Under the pieces are notes generated by a model, which ran no database searches, was not told the origin of the DNA, and saw only the letters and a list, made by a program, of their open reading frames with translations. The translations under genes and the position numbers were made by a program. Below, piece after piece: positions 35,401 through 46,151 of a stretch of DNA of 64,000 bases. The DNA comes from Vitellaria paradoxa (taxonomy: Eukaryota; Streptophyta; Magnoliopsida; Ericales; Sapotaceae): contig CM034234.1 of the NCBI GenBank assembly GCA_019916065.1, positions 16,197,520 through 16,261,519 of the forward strand, written 5' to 3'. The number at the start of each line of letters is the position of its first letter. The stretch's first letter is position 1.

Positions 35401-35620
35401 GTCATATTGTTTTGGGTCTTCGCAATGCAGACTTTAGGTCCACGTTCGTGAAGGGGCTGTTTGGCAAGGGGGAAAAAAAGGGGATTTTTAGCGTTTAACG
35501 GGTTGCTAATCAGTTGAGTCACGCCACTAGTTAATGCCCAACCAAACAGTCGCTTTGCTTTCGCTGGATTCCCTTCAGTTTTTCTCGGTTCTGAGCGGTG
35601 TTTCCTCTCTTCAATCAATA

Positions 35621-35674
35621 ATGGCAAGACTGCAACTCAAGGCGAGGGTCTCTAGCTTGTTGGCTCTCTTGAAG
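35621..35674 (+). other. Possible first exon of an unknown gene
   Basis: ATG in a plausible context (AATAATGGC) opens MARLQLKARVSSLLALLK, followed directly by a GT donor (GTAGGC). It is divergent from the PPR gene start 260 bp away, which would fit a shared promoter. No downstream exon was recognised. It may be the leftover of a lost gene. Confidence 0.25.
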
Positions 35675-35751
35675 GTAGGCTATAAAACATTTTATCTCAA
35701 AAACCCGAACCTATTTCCGCCTGGTTTCAGAGAAAACAGAAGAAGGACATA

Positions 35752-36041
35752 GGGCCCGTTTGGTTGCACAAATGTGAAATTTTTAGCAATTTTTAGTAAT
35801 TGAATTTTTTGATGCATTTGATAAAATTTTAAAATTTTTGGGAATTTTAAGTAATTTTTTGTTATCTAATAAAAAATCAAAGAAAATTTTATCAACTTTA
35901 AAGAATTTTAGTAACTTTTTGCCGTTTAATAAAAAAATAAAGCAAATTTTTAATAATTTTTTGTGATATTATCAAATACCAAAGAAGAAGGAAAAAAAAA
36001 GTTTGTCAAAAATTCTTATTTTTTGGCAATCAAACGGGACT
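35752..36041. mobile_element. MITE with GGGCCCGTTTGGTTGC ends
   Basis: 290 bp. The terminal inverted repeats are GGGCCCGTTTGGTTGC and, reversed, AGTCCCGTTTGATTGC. TA lies on both sides (35750-35751, 36042-36043). The interior repeats TTTTAGTAATTTTT-like words. It is non-coding. Confidence 0.75.
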
Positions 36042-36081
36042 TAGTTTTGGAACGTGAATGGAGAGTAATAGAGGTGAATGT

Positions 36082-36203
36082 GAGCGTTGCCTACAATTCA
36101 GTGGTTGAGAGCCCCTCCTATCCGCTTATAACTCGAGTTCGAATCTTCCCTCTTCTTTAAAAAAAAAAAAAGAAAAAACTTTACATTTCAAAAAAAAAAA
36201 AAA
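36082..36203 (+). mobile_element. tRNA-derived SINE, plus strand
   Basis: 122 bp flanked by the exact 15-bp duplication AATAGAGGTGAATGT (36067-36081 and 36204-36218). It contains an A-box-like TTCAGTGGTTGAG and the B box GAGTTCGAATC (RNA polymerase III promoter), and ends in A-runs broken by a short spacer. It is not a tRNA gene: there is no cloverleaf and it has target duplications plus an A-tail. Confidence 0.88.
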
Positions 36204-36218
36204 AATAGAGGTGAATGT

Positions 36219-37600
36219 AGGATGATAAAATGATTAATCTTGTTTGGAAGAAGAAGAGGGAGATAAATAGCCTACCTTATTCACTTGCATTAACTTAGAT
36301 GTATTTCACCTTTAATTTGGAAGCAATTAATGTGAAAGAAATTGGTTTAAATTTATTTAACATAATTTTTTTTTTTATCTTTAATATTTTTACTTATTTC
36401 AAAAAATAACTCTCCACAAATAAACCCTAATATTTCAATACTCTTTAACAAGCTCTCATAGGCAATCTTCACACGACAATAAATCAAGATTTGCCTAACT
36501 TGTTAAACAAACATTACCAAAATTTGCCTAAAGTATCCATTGTTGTCATTTATTGATTATTATAATTATTTGTCTTGCACGCACATGTAATATAATGGTT
36601 TTTTTTGGAACTGTAATACTTGTTTGGAGTGATAAAAAATTCTGAAAAATAATAAAAAAATACTAAAAATTTTTAAAAGTCTTTTACTTTTTATCTCACT
36701 ATACAAATTACAAACTTACAACTTATTTCATTTTATCTCATTTTATTTTACTTTTTACCAATCTAAATACACTTGTAATGTTATTGTGTATTATATTATA
36801 TGCTGTAATTTTGTTTGATAAAGCATAATTTTAGTTATGTTTTTCGTGCTCATAAATTAATTTTAACATCTAAACTCATAAGCATTTTTGAGCCATCCTT
36901 TCATATGATTTCCTGCATGCTAATGATAATGGAGTTGGTAAAGCAAGTTACATGATCTAATCTTATTCTAATGAAGCTAGAGAAAAAAATTTTAAAAACA
37001 AAATAAATAAAAGTTGAAATAGAATTAGGATAGATTTTTGACCTATGATGATTAAATTTATAATTAAAAAAAAAAACATCTTTATCAATCTAGCTTCATA
37101 CGCTCTAATTTTTTTGTTTGAATGTTTTATGTTTAGAAGTTAACATGTTAATAATAGAATATTTGCTTCTATGATTTTATTAATTTATATATTAATATTT
37201 TTATATTTTTGAGTAATAACTAGTCTATGTACATATTTTAAAATAAAATATTTTTAAATTTAAAATAATAAATGACCTATTATAGGACAAAGCAAGCAGG
37301 AGAATTTTAAATTTTTTTTTTTGGTTTTACTATTGTAATAATAAAAAATTAGAGAAATACTATTCAAAAAAACCGCAAAGTAATAATATAATTTTAATCT
37401 CAACTAAAACTATAAAGTAAATTTGTGATTTTAACTGCCGTTATCACTTTGTGATTTCTGCTCCTCTAACCTTCAGCTAGTTTAGTTAGCGATTTCACCC
37501 CAAATCCCAAATCACTTTCTTCTCAATCCCATGAAGCTTTAAAATCTGAAATTGATAATCGTTGTAGTCCACCAAACATATCCCTTAGCTAGTTCAAACC
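36219..37600. other. AT-rich gene-free stretch
   Basis: No supported gene or complete element. The bases are mostly A/T with short T-runs and scattered MITE-like words. Confidence 0.5.
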
Positions 37601-37950
37601 AAGTTATAGAAATGAATTCTGTCATAGGTGGGGTTCCAATCACTGGGGACGTATCCTAAGACTAGATGTATAAATACTTGAAGGGCTTTGAGTAAGATTA
37701 TTATCGTCGAGCAAACAACCCACAAGTTCAGAATTGTCCTACATGCACGTTCTCTATCAAACCTGCCATTTATTACAAATTTGCCTACAATCCTGCCAAT
37801 GTCGTTATTTGCGAAGTTATGGAAAATGAGAACAAAATTCACATAATTGATTTTCAAATTATGCGGGGTTGCCCGTGGGTGTCCCTCGTCAAGAATCATG
37901 CAAAGCAGCCTAGTGAAAATTGCATAAACCAGTTGAGCAATTTAGAGGTA
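37601..37950 (+). pseudogene. GRAS-domain gene fragment (PAT1 branch)
   Basis: Plus-strand reading gives, with frame changes, a run that matches the first half of a GRAS domain. It begins with a block like DPIQRLGAYMLEGL (MYKYLKGFE here, after two stops), then ELSYMHVLYQTC. After a frameshift near 37765 come YYKFAYNPANVVICEVMEN and KIHIIDFQIMRGCPWVSL, which covers the VHIID motif. It then dissolves into unrelated sequence with a stop at about 37953. GRAS proteins are plant transcription regulators; PAT1-type members act in phytochrome A signalling. This is a short decayed fragment with no leucine-repeat or C-terminal SAW part visible. Confidence 0.8.
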
Positions 37951-38856
37951 ACATGAAAAGGAGAACGCAGTTTCGACTAGTAAACTCAAATCGCGTTATT
38001 ATTTCACAGTTTTTACATTTTTATATGTACTTTAAACCGCACTATTATTTTACGATTTCATTAATATTATTTTACTAATTAAGTTTTCTTAAAAAATTTG
38101 TTTAAATTTTATTATTATAAAAGTAAAAAAAATTAAATTAAAAATTTGAGCATTCACATTATTGATGTAAGTGGGTCGGACTGACTGCAGTCCAACTCAA
38201 AAATTGAATCAAATAACCTACCCCCGCACCGCGTGAGTCATGGTTTGGAACATCCTGGTTTGACTTGACTTGTAACTCGATACCTGTCCTGTTTCGCTGT
38301 CCTGTTTCGCTGCATTTTTTTTTTTCCTAAAGATAACCTTCGGCTATTAACTTTTTTCAATTATATATTTTTTTCTAGGTAGGCAATGGCTGAGCCTACC
38401 AAGACTCTTCCTCTTATTTATTTATCTTTTTTTTAGCCATTGTCTTAGTTTTAGTTTGACATTTTTTTATTTAGAATTTTATTTTTGTAATTTGAATTTA
38501 ATATTAATTATGTATTAACAAATTATTTATTTCTCAATAAAATTAATCGATAAATAGTATTATATATTTTAATATGTTTTTATGAATTTTATTTATATTT
38601 ATTTATAAAAATTTTTAAAAATAAAATGGGGTAGTTCGGGCTTGTCAAGAGCAGATTTGACCGGCCATAATTCGACCAGGAGACGAGACAGTGGACCGAC
38701 CCGCTGATGGGTCAGATCAGGTCAAGGAGCGGGTCAGACCAGACCCGGACCGAGTCCATAACTAATCGGCATCCCTGCATCCAAAACCGCAGAACTACGG
38801 TCGGCGTAAACCGTGCTTGTCTCTCCCTTCCCTTCCTCCCCGCCCCCCCTCCCCAA
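37951..38856. other. Region upstream of the PPR-villin pseudogene
   Basis: 38160-38330 and 38630-38790 are rich in GGTC/GACC words (for example GGGTCAGACC, GTCGGACTGAC) in the style of old hAT-type elements, but I could not fix ends. The last 60 bp before the ATG at 38857 are C/T-rich, as in many plant 5' UTRs. Confidence 0.4.
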
Positions 38857-39738
38857 ATGGCGACCCTGCAACATCCACAATTCTTCAAACCCACGCATTC
38901 AAATGACTCAATCGAGCTCTTATCATCGCCCAAACCCTCAAAGGCTAGCACTAACAACAACAGCCGAAGAAGCCTAGCAGTAGTGTGCAAGAAGGCGAAG
39001 AACGAAGAAGCTTGGAAGGAGAAGAAGCAGGGCTTCGTAGACTACGACAAAGGGAGCCACCAAGTCCGCGTCGACGTGAGTGGCCTCCGGAAAGCGGACA
39101 TACCGAGGCGGTACAGGTTGCGAGCTGAAGGCGACCGGTTCCAGAAGGACTGGACCATCGGTCAAGTGGTCCAGAAGGTTTTAGAGCTCAATCACTGGGA
39201 GGACATTGAAGGTCTGCTCAATCGATGGGTTGGGAGGTTCTCCAGAAAGAATTTTCCTGTTCTTATGAGGGTAATCAAATACTTTCGTGATTTCTCTCTA
39301 ATAATTAATTGGCAAGAACTTAATGCTCTGTGTGTTTACGAGAAAAAAGAAAGGAAAACATTAACTGGCGTTTATATGGGATGAAATTAAAAGAAAAGAA
39401 AAATGAAAAATAAATAGATATCTATTGGTGTTTACTATTCATTATTTCTATCATGGAATAGATAGAAAAATTTGGAAAGAAAAAGAGAGGAAAGCCTATA
39501 AATGAATTTTTTAAGATATCATATTTACCGTTTAAATAAAGAATTAAAATAAAATTACATTGTCCCAAAGCTTAAGGTGTTAGTAAATGGGTCTAACAAT
39601 GTATATTAGACTAGTTTAACACTTGAAAAGAAAAAATAAAAGAGAGCACCAAGATGAGCATTCCTCTAATGATCGTATGCTCTTGACCTCATTGTGAAAG
39701 TGAGCGTTAGAGATAAGATTTATGACAGTAATTGTATC

Positions 39739-40037
39739 CGTTGAGAGGATAAAATAATATTATAAATAATAAGGTTTTCCTTCTCCCTAATAGCTTAAAC
39801 TTCTAGCTCAGTTTGTGACTAACACTCTAATATGGTATTAGAGCAAGTAAGCCGTTACAAGTTCAAACCTCACCTCTACCTAGTAGTCAATTGTTGCACA
39901 TGTTTAGCATTGTCAAAAACATTCAAGCTGACCATATGAGAGGGGCATGTTGATAGTATAAAATAATGTTATAGATAATAAAGTTGACTCTCTTCCTAAC
40001 AGCTCTTTTAGGTGAGATAGAGGCTAGTACACTAAAA
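39739..40037 (+). mobile_element. TRIM element in intron 1
   Basis: 299-bp miniature LTR retrotransposon. Terminal repeats at 39739-39830 and 39949-40037 share TTGA-AG-ATAAAATAAT-TTATA-ATAATAA. The 5-bp duplication GTATC is on both sides (39734-39738, 40038-40042). The primer-binding site TGGTATTAGAGCA (39833-39845) fits initiator tRNA-Met with one change. The polypurine tract GAGAGGGGCA ends at 39948. No coding capacity, as usual for TRIMs. Confidence 0.85.
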
Positions 40038-40322
40038 GTATCTTTGGAGATAGGTAAATTTGTGATATGCTCAAGGAAATACTAAAGGGCTTCAAAGCAA
40101 TAGTGCTCATCTCTTTTTTTCCCAGCCTAGGGAGACTACCTTCACTATTACTTTACATTTTTGGTAGATTTGTGGTTCCAGTATATATTGGGTGGTTTTT
40201 TGAGTTTTTCAGATTTTCTATATGCTTTGTTTATTCATGGTTGTGCCGCCTTTTGGTGCTTTGCAAATGTACTGAATAGAAAAAACAGTTTATGCATAAT
40301 GATGAAATGTGAGTGTGTGTGT

Positions 40323-40324
<2 letters not shown>

Positions 40325-40361
<37 letters not shown>
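40325..40361. repeat. 37-nt T homopolymer
   Basis: A run of 37 T within intron 1. Such length is prone to polymerase slippage, and the count may be a sequencing approximation. Confidence 0.8.
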
Positions 40362-41340
40362 CTGTAAGTAAAAATAAAAATGAAATAAAGAAACAGAGAT
40401 GAGAAAAATGCAAGGTTTATGTGGTTCATCCATGATGGCCTATGTTCATGGAAGGAAATCTATAGTACACGATTTACATTCAACTCAAATAATGCATGAT
40501 TTACCTGGCTTCGGCTGGGTTAAATTTCCCATATCTGAATTTTTATCTAGTGATAGAAAGCATTCACATGTACAGTTCCTATTATTTTCAGTCGGCTCAT
40601 GGTGTGAATTGTGTGATTTTATTTTTCATATCTCTTGGTTCAGATTTATGTTGAATTTAACAGAAACCATGCACCAAAGTTGTAAAAACCATCATATTTT
40701 TTCTTGGTGTAGGAAATAACTCAGAGGTGATCAATTGAACATAGCATTCATGTTTTCCGCTGGATGAAGAATCAAAAGAACTATTGTGCTCAAATGATAT
40801 TTACAACATGGTTATCAGGTTGCATGCCAGACATAATCAGACAGACCAAGCACGCGGTTTGTTTTTTGAGATGCAGGAGTGGAGGTATGGTAATTATTTT
40901 CCCATTATCTTTACATGAATTACTTTTGCCCAATGTTTTATATGAAAAAGATTTCCTTCATGAGGCTAAAACAGGGGATGATCAGTGGAGGAGCATACTT
41001 TTGAGTATTAAGGTCAAAAAATGTCTCGTTGGGATTGTTGAAAGGATATTTCTTTGTTAGATAATAATGTTGTCGTAACTGAGAATGGCAACTGGTCATG
41101 AGAGATTGTCATGAGAGATTGCAACTTTTGTTGACTGCATTGAAGTTAATTTAGGACCAAGCTTTTCTTTGTTGACAAAATAGCTTGCCTATTTAATTTG
41201 TTTATAAGATGGACAAGCGTATTAATATCAAACATATCTGAAAATTTTGTGTTTTTTTTCTACTTAAAAAAAAATAGTAAAAAAAAAGTAATGTAAATGT
41301 CCCCCCCCATTGTGTATACAATTGTTGTTTGATTCCATTG

Positions 41341-41715
41341 TATGTCTATGTGTGACACGGTTATTTATGGATACAATGACGCTTCCTATGACTATTCTAA
41401 AACCGAGCTGGTGTGGCGCGATTTCTGAAGGCCTAAATTAAATTTACTTTCTTCACTAGACACAAATTGGTTTTCAAATGAGATGCTACATTCCTAATCA
41501 AACAAGTGATATTAGAGCCAGATGTCATGAGTTCAAGTCGTAGGAGCATCATCATGAGGTAGGGATTGCTATGCCTCTATGTGGCGCGGTTTAGTGTGGA
41601 CACAGCGTCGCTCCCTGTGATTGTTCTAAAAACAGGCCCTCGTGGGGTGACTTCTTAATGTTGCAAAGGGAATTTGCTTCTCTTACTGGACACTTGTTGG
41701 CTTTCAGATGAGATG
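41341..41715. repeat. Diverged direct repeat in intron 2
   Basis: Two blocks (about 41341-41487 and 41570-41715) share ATGTG-CGGTT, GACGCTTCCT / AGCGTCGCTCCCTGTGA, CTATTCTAAAA / TTGTTCTAAAA, CACTAGACAC / TACTGGACAC and TTTTCAAATGAGATG / TTTCAGATGAGATGG. Between them lies GAGTTCAAGTC, a B-box-like word. It may be a tandem pair of SINE-like units. Confidence 0.5.
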
Positions 41716-42075
41716 GCACAATATGAATCCCATTTCAATGCACTTGTTAAAGAACAGTAGAGGCATAAATCATATTTTGTCTATGTACATGTACTTGTCC
41801 TATCTTTGTTTTTTTTTTCCCCTTTCATATTCTTTGTTTTCTGCTAACATTTCTTTATTTTCATTTCATTAAACAATTATTATTTTTTGGTAGGTGTAAG
41901 CCTGATGCTGAAATCTACAATGCACTCATCAATGCGCATGGTCGAGCTGGCCAATGGTGTTGGGCAATGAATATTATGGAAGACATGCTTCGAGCAGCTG
42001 TGTGTATTTGTACTCTTCCTTATCAAAGTTAGTGGTTTTTGATGTTTTCCCTTGGACGGTATCTGCAACAAAATA

Positions 42076-42191
42076 TATATATATTTTTTTTTATTGGTAA
42101 GGGGGAGGGGGGAAAGACATTCCGGAGAATCGAACCAGAGTGGGTGAGGAGGCGAAGGAACTGGCTGCCACTCAGCCAAAGGCCATCCTCA
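42076..42191 (-). mobile_element. tRNA-derived SINE in intron 3, minus strand
   Basis: 116 bp between exact 17-bp duplications GTATCTGCAACAAAATA (42059-42075, 42192-42208). On the minus strand it carries an A box (TGGCTGAGTGG) and a B box (GGTTCGATTCT), and ends in an A-run followed by TA repeats. Confidence 0.9.
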
Positions 42192-43546
42192 GTATCTGCA
42201 ACAAAATAATTTTTATTTTTACTGGAATCTTTATAATTTTGATTCATTTTCATTATTACTATCATGATTGACATGGTTCACCTTTGTCATTGTTTTATGC
42301 TTTTGATTCATGGGTTAAATGTTTAGCTATTTGTTGAATTTGATCGATGGGTAGGAGGTACATATGGCCTGACACAAAGCATATTTTGAAACTTTGATCA
42401 ATCCAGAATTTGAGGTGTAGTTTTGGAAGGATTGGGTCTAGTTTGTGCATAATCTAATTTACTTAACAATTCTGTTGACTGATCATTATGGTTTGTGGGA
42501 ACAAGAGATATAAGAAAGTGAAAATGTGTGTATTGTGAAGTTTATTTGCAGTTGTGCCTATTCTTTACATTTACTGCTGGAAAGGGAAGGGCGTATCATA
42601 ATTTTGATAAATTGGTTATTATTTGTAAATGTAATAAGTAGTGACCTGCAAAGTAAAAGAAAGATGGTCAGAGTCTTTAACATATATAACTTGAAGGAAT
42701 TTGGAAAGGTATGTCATTTTATCAAGGATATATATTTTTTCTATTGGGATGTCTGCAGATCTTCAACCTGTTAGAGAAGATACATCTGATTTACTTGTGA
42801 AATTTTGTGAATAATTCACTTTGAGATAGAATACGAACTCTTCTCTTGGCACCACTTGCATTTGTGACCTTATCTCATTGCTTGGCTAGTTGGCTGAATG
42901 GCACAACTTAGTTTGCAGTTCTGTTCTACAATTTTTCACCCTAAAATTTTATTTTGTTGTAGTATCATGGGTAAGTGGGTAACTATTCTAGTGACAATTT
43001 TCGTCTTGTGTATGCTATGAAACATTGATGTTTCAAAATGGATGCCATAGTTGTGTTCGATGTGTATTAGACACGCATGCTTGTCATATGTGTTTAGGCA
43101 CCATGTAATGTCTATTTTTTTTTACAAGTATATTTTTTTCTTGGGACACAGATGGATTATATCACTGCAATTTGTGTTTTTAGGTATGTTTTCTTTCCCA
43201 TGCTTTTATGTGTTGGATTGTGTTTGATTGGATTGAATTGTGGAGTTGATGTTATTTTTTTAAGTACTTTTGATTGTATGTAAATGTTCCATTCATAAAT
43301 ATAGCACATAAAATAAAATACTCTTTCCAACCCGTATCTCCACAGTGTTTACATTAAAATAGGAGTGTTATCTGTCTGGCATCTGTGTGTGTGCTTCATG
43401 GTATGTATTCTAATTATGGAATAACATTTGTAATCATTTTGTTTATTTTCATTTGAATTTAGCAAATACATAGCTGATGCGATCATTCTACATGATAGAT
43501 ATGTGACCTTGACTTATTTAATTTATTGGTGGAAATAGCTCCCAAG

Positions 43547-44174
43547 TAGGCATGTAAACTGGTTCGACCAAGTGGAGTTTGCCCCTGACCTTGCAAAAAG
43601 TGGACCAAGTCGGGTTAGGAAAATCCAACCTTGATTCTAACCTACTCAACTATGTACTTTTATAATAATTTTTAAAATATTTTGAAATAAATTATGTAAA
43701 ATAAAATATGTATAAATTAAAATTAAAATTCTATAATTGTCTAATTGGTCTTAAAAAAATTATTGTAATTTGAATTAGATTTAATTTTGTAATAAATAAT
43801 TTTGATTTAAAAAATGATATTTATAAATAGAAAACACTTATAAATAAAATTAGAATAATTTTATGAATAAAATTTATTAATAATTTATAAATTAAATATA
43901 TATTAGTATATAATATAATCTATAGAAAGAGAGAGAGGAGGGGCAAAAAAATATAATATGTATAAGTTACCATTGGGGGAGAGGGGGGAACTAGGCCACA
44001 TGGGTAGCCAAGGGGAAAAAAATTGATAGAGAGGAGAGGGGGTAATACCGGGGTGAGGAGGCGGGGAGTACCTAGGAGGGGGGAGGCTGGGTTGCCCAAG
44101 CATGGACCCAGGGGTGTGAGTCGAGCAGGTGCGGAACTGCGTGTCTGATTGGCCTGATCCTTTTTACATGCCTA
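43547..44174. mobile_element. Non-autonomous hAT-like element in intron 3
   Basis: 628 bp with perfect 12-bp inverted ends (TAGGCATGTAAA) and an exact 8-bp target duplication CTCCCAAG (43539-43546, 44175-44182). An 8-bp duplication with TAGG-type ends is diagnostic for the hAT superfamily. The interior is AT-rich then G-rich, with no transposase. Confidence 0.88.
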
Positions 44175-46061
44175 CTCCCAAGTCTCTGATGCCATTGTTC
44201 TATAGGAGATGCGTGACCATAGTTTTTTTAATTTGTCATGCAGATTCCACCAAGTCGGTCAACATATAACAACTTGATCAATGCATGTGGATCTAGTGGA
44301 AATTGGAGAGAAGCTCTTAGAGTTTGCAGGAAGATGACAGAAAATGGAGTTGGGCCTGATCTGGTGACTCACAATACTGTTCTATCTGCTTACAAAAGTG
44401 GGGCTCAGTATTCGAAGGCGCTTTGCTATTTTGGGCTAATGAAAGGTACAAATATCCATCCTGACACAACTACACTTAACATCGTGATACATTGCCTGAT
44501 AAAACTTGGACAACATGGGAAAGCAATTGATGTTTTCAATTCAATGAGGGAAAAAAGAGCAGAATGTCGTCCTGATGTTGTGACAGGGGTGACTGAGCCT
44601 GTACTAGAGAGCAATGGGGACGATTTAGGATCAAAGCAAGAGGCCGAACAGGAAGCCAATGATTGCGAAACTGGTCATCAAAATACATTCAGTCACGAAC
44701 AGCTGAAGGCTCATTCTGACAACCCAGTTACTGGAATTGATTTTAAACGAAGAGAAGTTGGTTAATTAATTCCAATTGCTATTACGCTTAAAACTATTCT
44801 GTTGCGGCTTCCTTGTTGTGATTTTCCCCTGTTTGATTTTTCAAGCTTATCTGTCCGACGTGGAATTCCAGACCGTTCTAGGGATGCCAAAAGAGGATTT
44901 TTACAAATTACCGAGATGGAAACAAGACGTGCAAAAGAAGAAATGCGATCTCTTCTAGAAGCTGATTTCACCAAAAAATGGAGTAATCTCTTTTTACCTC
45001 TTATCCAACTTCACCTGCCATGCCTCATTTGTCCCGACTTCTTTTCTGTCAGGCAAAATGTTGGTGGATTGCCATGTCAGGCGTAATGAGTTAGCCGTTT
45101 GCACTATGACAACCTCAGTTTTTAGTCCAGGTATTGATAATGGGTTGCCTGCTTGAAGGGTGATTTTTTTATTCCCTCTCCTCATTTTAACTGCTACTGC
45201 ATTTGTTATGATCACGTATCATAATTTTATTCTTTGATTTGGTCAGTATGTATCTCAGTTTGTGGTTTTGGGAGTTTTGTCTGTCATTTTTGTCATTTAT
45301 TTGTTGAAGGAAAGGTGTACATGTATTGCATTTGTACCAGCTTCTAATATCAAGTAATAGCTGAAAAAATACATGAACTTTATTGGGTGGTCCTTGATCA
45401 AACGTTTGTTCTACAGTTGGGACATTTGGGACTCTGGTGATTTTTACTTATCAATGATACCTTATTTTTCTCCAATCTGGTCGATTTTTGTGGATGGTTT
45501 TGCATTCTTTTACAGCTTTTTTTTTGAATTGGAGTTTGTTTGTGGCACTCATGGTGATTCTGCACCATTTGGTTTAGTGGATGAAAACTGTAGTCGTAGG
45601 GAGGAAGACCAATCTCTCTATGGCGAGGTCATGTCATTGAGGCTTTGTTTGGTAACCAAGTGGTTTCTCATGTCAATTTTTGGTTAATAAGCTTTTGGTT
45701 TTTTCTAAATTTATCAAAATTAATTTTTTACATTTTAAACTTTTTTAAACCAAATATGTCAAATGAGCAAAGAAGTTAAGACATTAGTTTTTTTGTTTTG
45801 CAAACGCAAACAAAAAAAAAAAAAAGCACTACTTTTTTCTTTCTAAATTGAGCTTGAACGATGAATAAGTAGTTGATACATTTTGATGCAACAATACTTT
45901 TTAATATATCTATATAATAAATCAGGTCAATTGATTTGACATATATGTATTAAATTAATAGTTAATATTTACTTAAAGATATTTGATGGGTGGGATTGAT
46001 TTTTGGGAAGCTTGCAGGATGAGAGAGAGTCGATGATGAGTCTGCGTGGGACAAGCGCTAG

Positions 46062-46151
46062 TACTTTTATATCTATACCCTGTATAAATGATGTGAGTAT
46101 CTTTAGTACTTTTATATCTATACCCTGTATAAATGATGTGAGTATCTTTAG
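46062..46151. repeat. Two-copy 45-bp tandem repeat
   Basis: The 45-bp unit (beginning AGTACTTTTATATCTATACC) occurs twice head to tail with no visible difference, so the duplication is recent. It is followed by a looser duplication (46155-46375) built on TTGATAGTTGAGTATGG. Confidence 0.85.

Larger units (their letters stand above)
38857..44958 (+). pseudogene. Chimeric pseudogene: EMB2654-type PPR 5' exons fused to villin 3' exons
   Basis: Exons 1 (38857-39270), 2 (40713-40884), 3 (41894-41999) and 4 (from 44244) keep consensus splice sites. They encode the N-terminus and first PPR motifs of a protein I recognise as EMB2654 (At2g41720): DYDKGSHQVRVDVSGLRKADIPRRYRL, STYNNLINACGSSGNW, MREKRAECRPDVVT. 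Exon 2 has a stop (TGA near 40727) and a 1-bp loss near 40793. At about 44583-44586 the PPR reading stops in mid-motif and villin C-terminal sequence begins in frame, including FSHEQLKAHSDNPVTGIDFK. After an intron whose donor looks damaged, 44846-44958 encodes the villin headpiece ([18 protein letters not shown] to KKKCDLF, stop). Villins bundle actin; EMB2654 is needed for embryo development. More than a dozen PPR motifs and most of villin are missing. Confidence 0.9.

Noticed and set aside
36082..36203. Candidate tRNA gene
   Set aside because: It has A and B boxes but no cloverleaf pairing, and it has target duplications plus an A-tail, so it is a SINE. The same applies to 42076-42191 and 56180-56417.
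38160..38790. Possible hAT element with GGTC-rich ends
   Set aside because: I could not find matching inverted ends or an 8-bp duplication, so it is not called.
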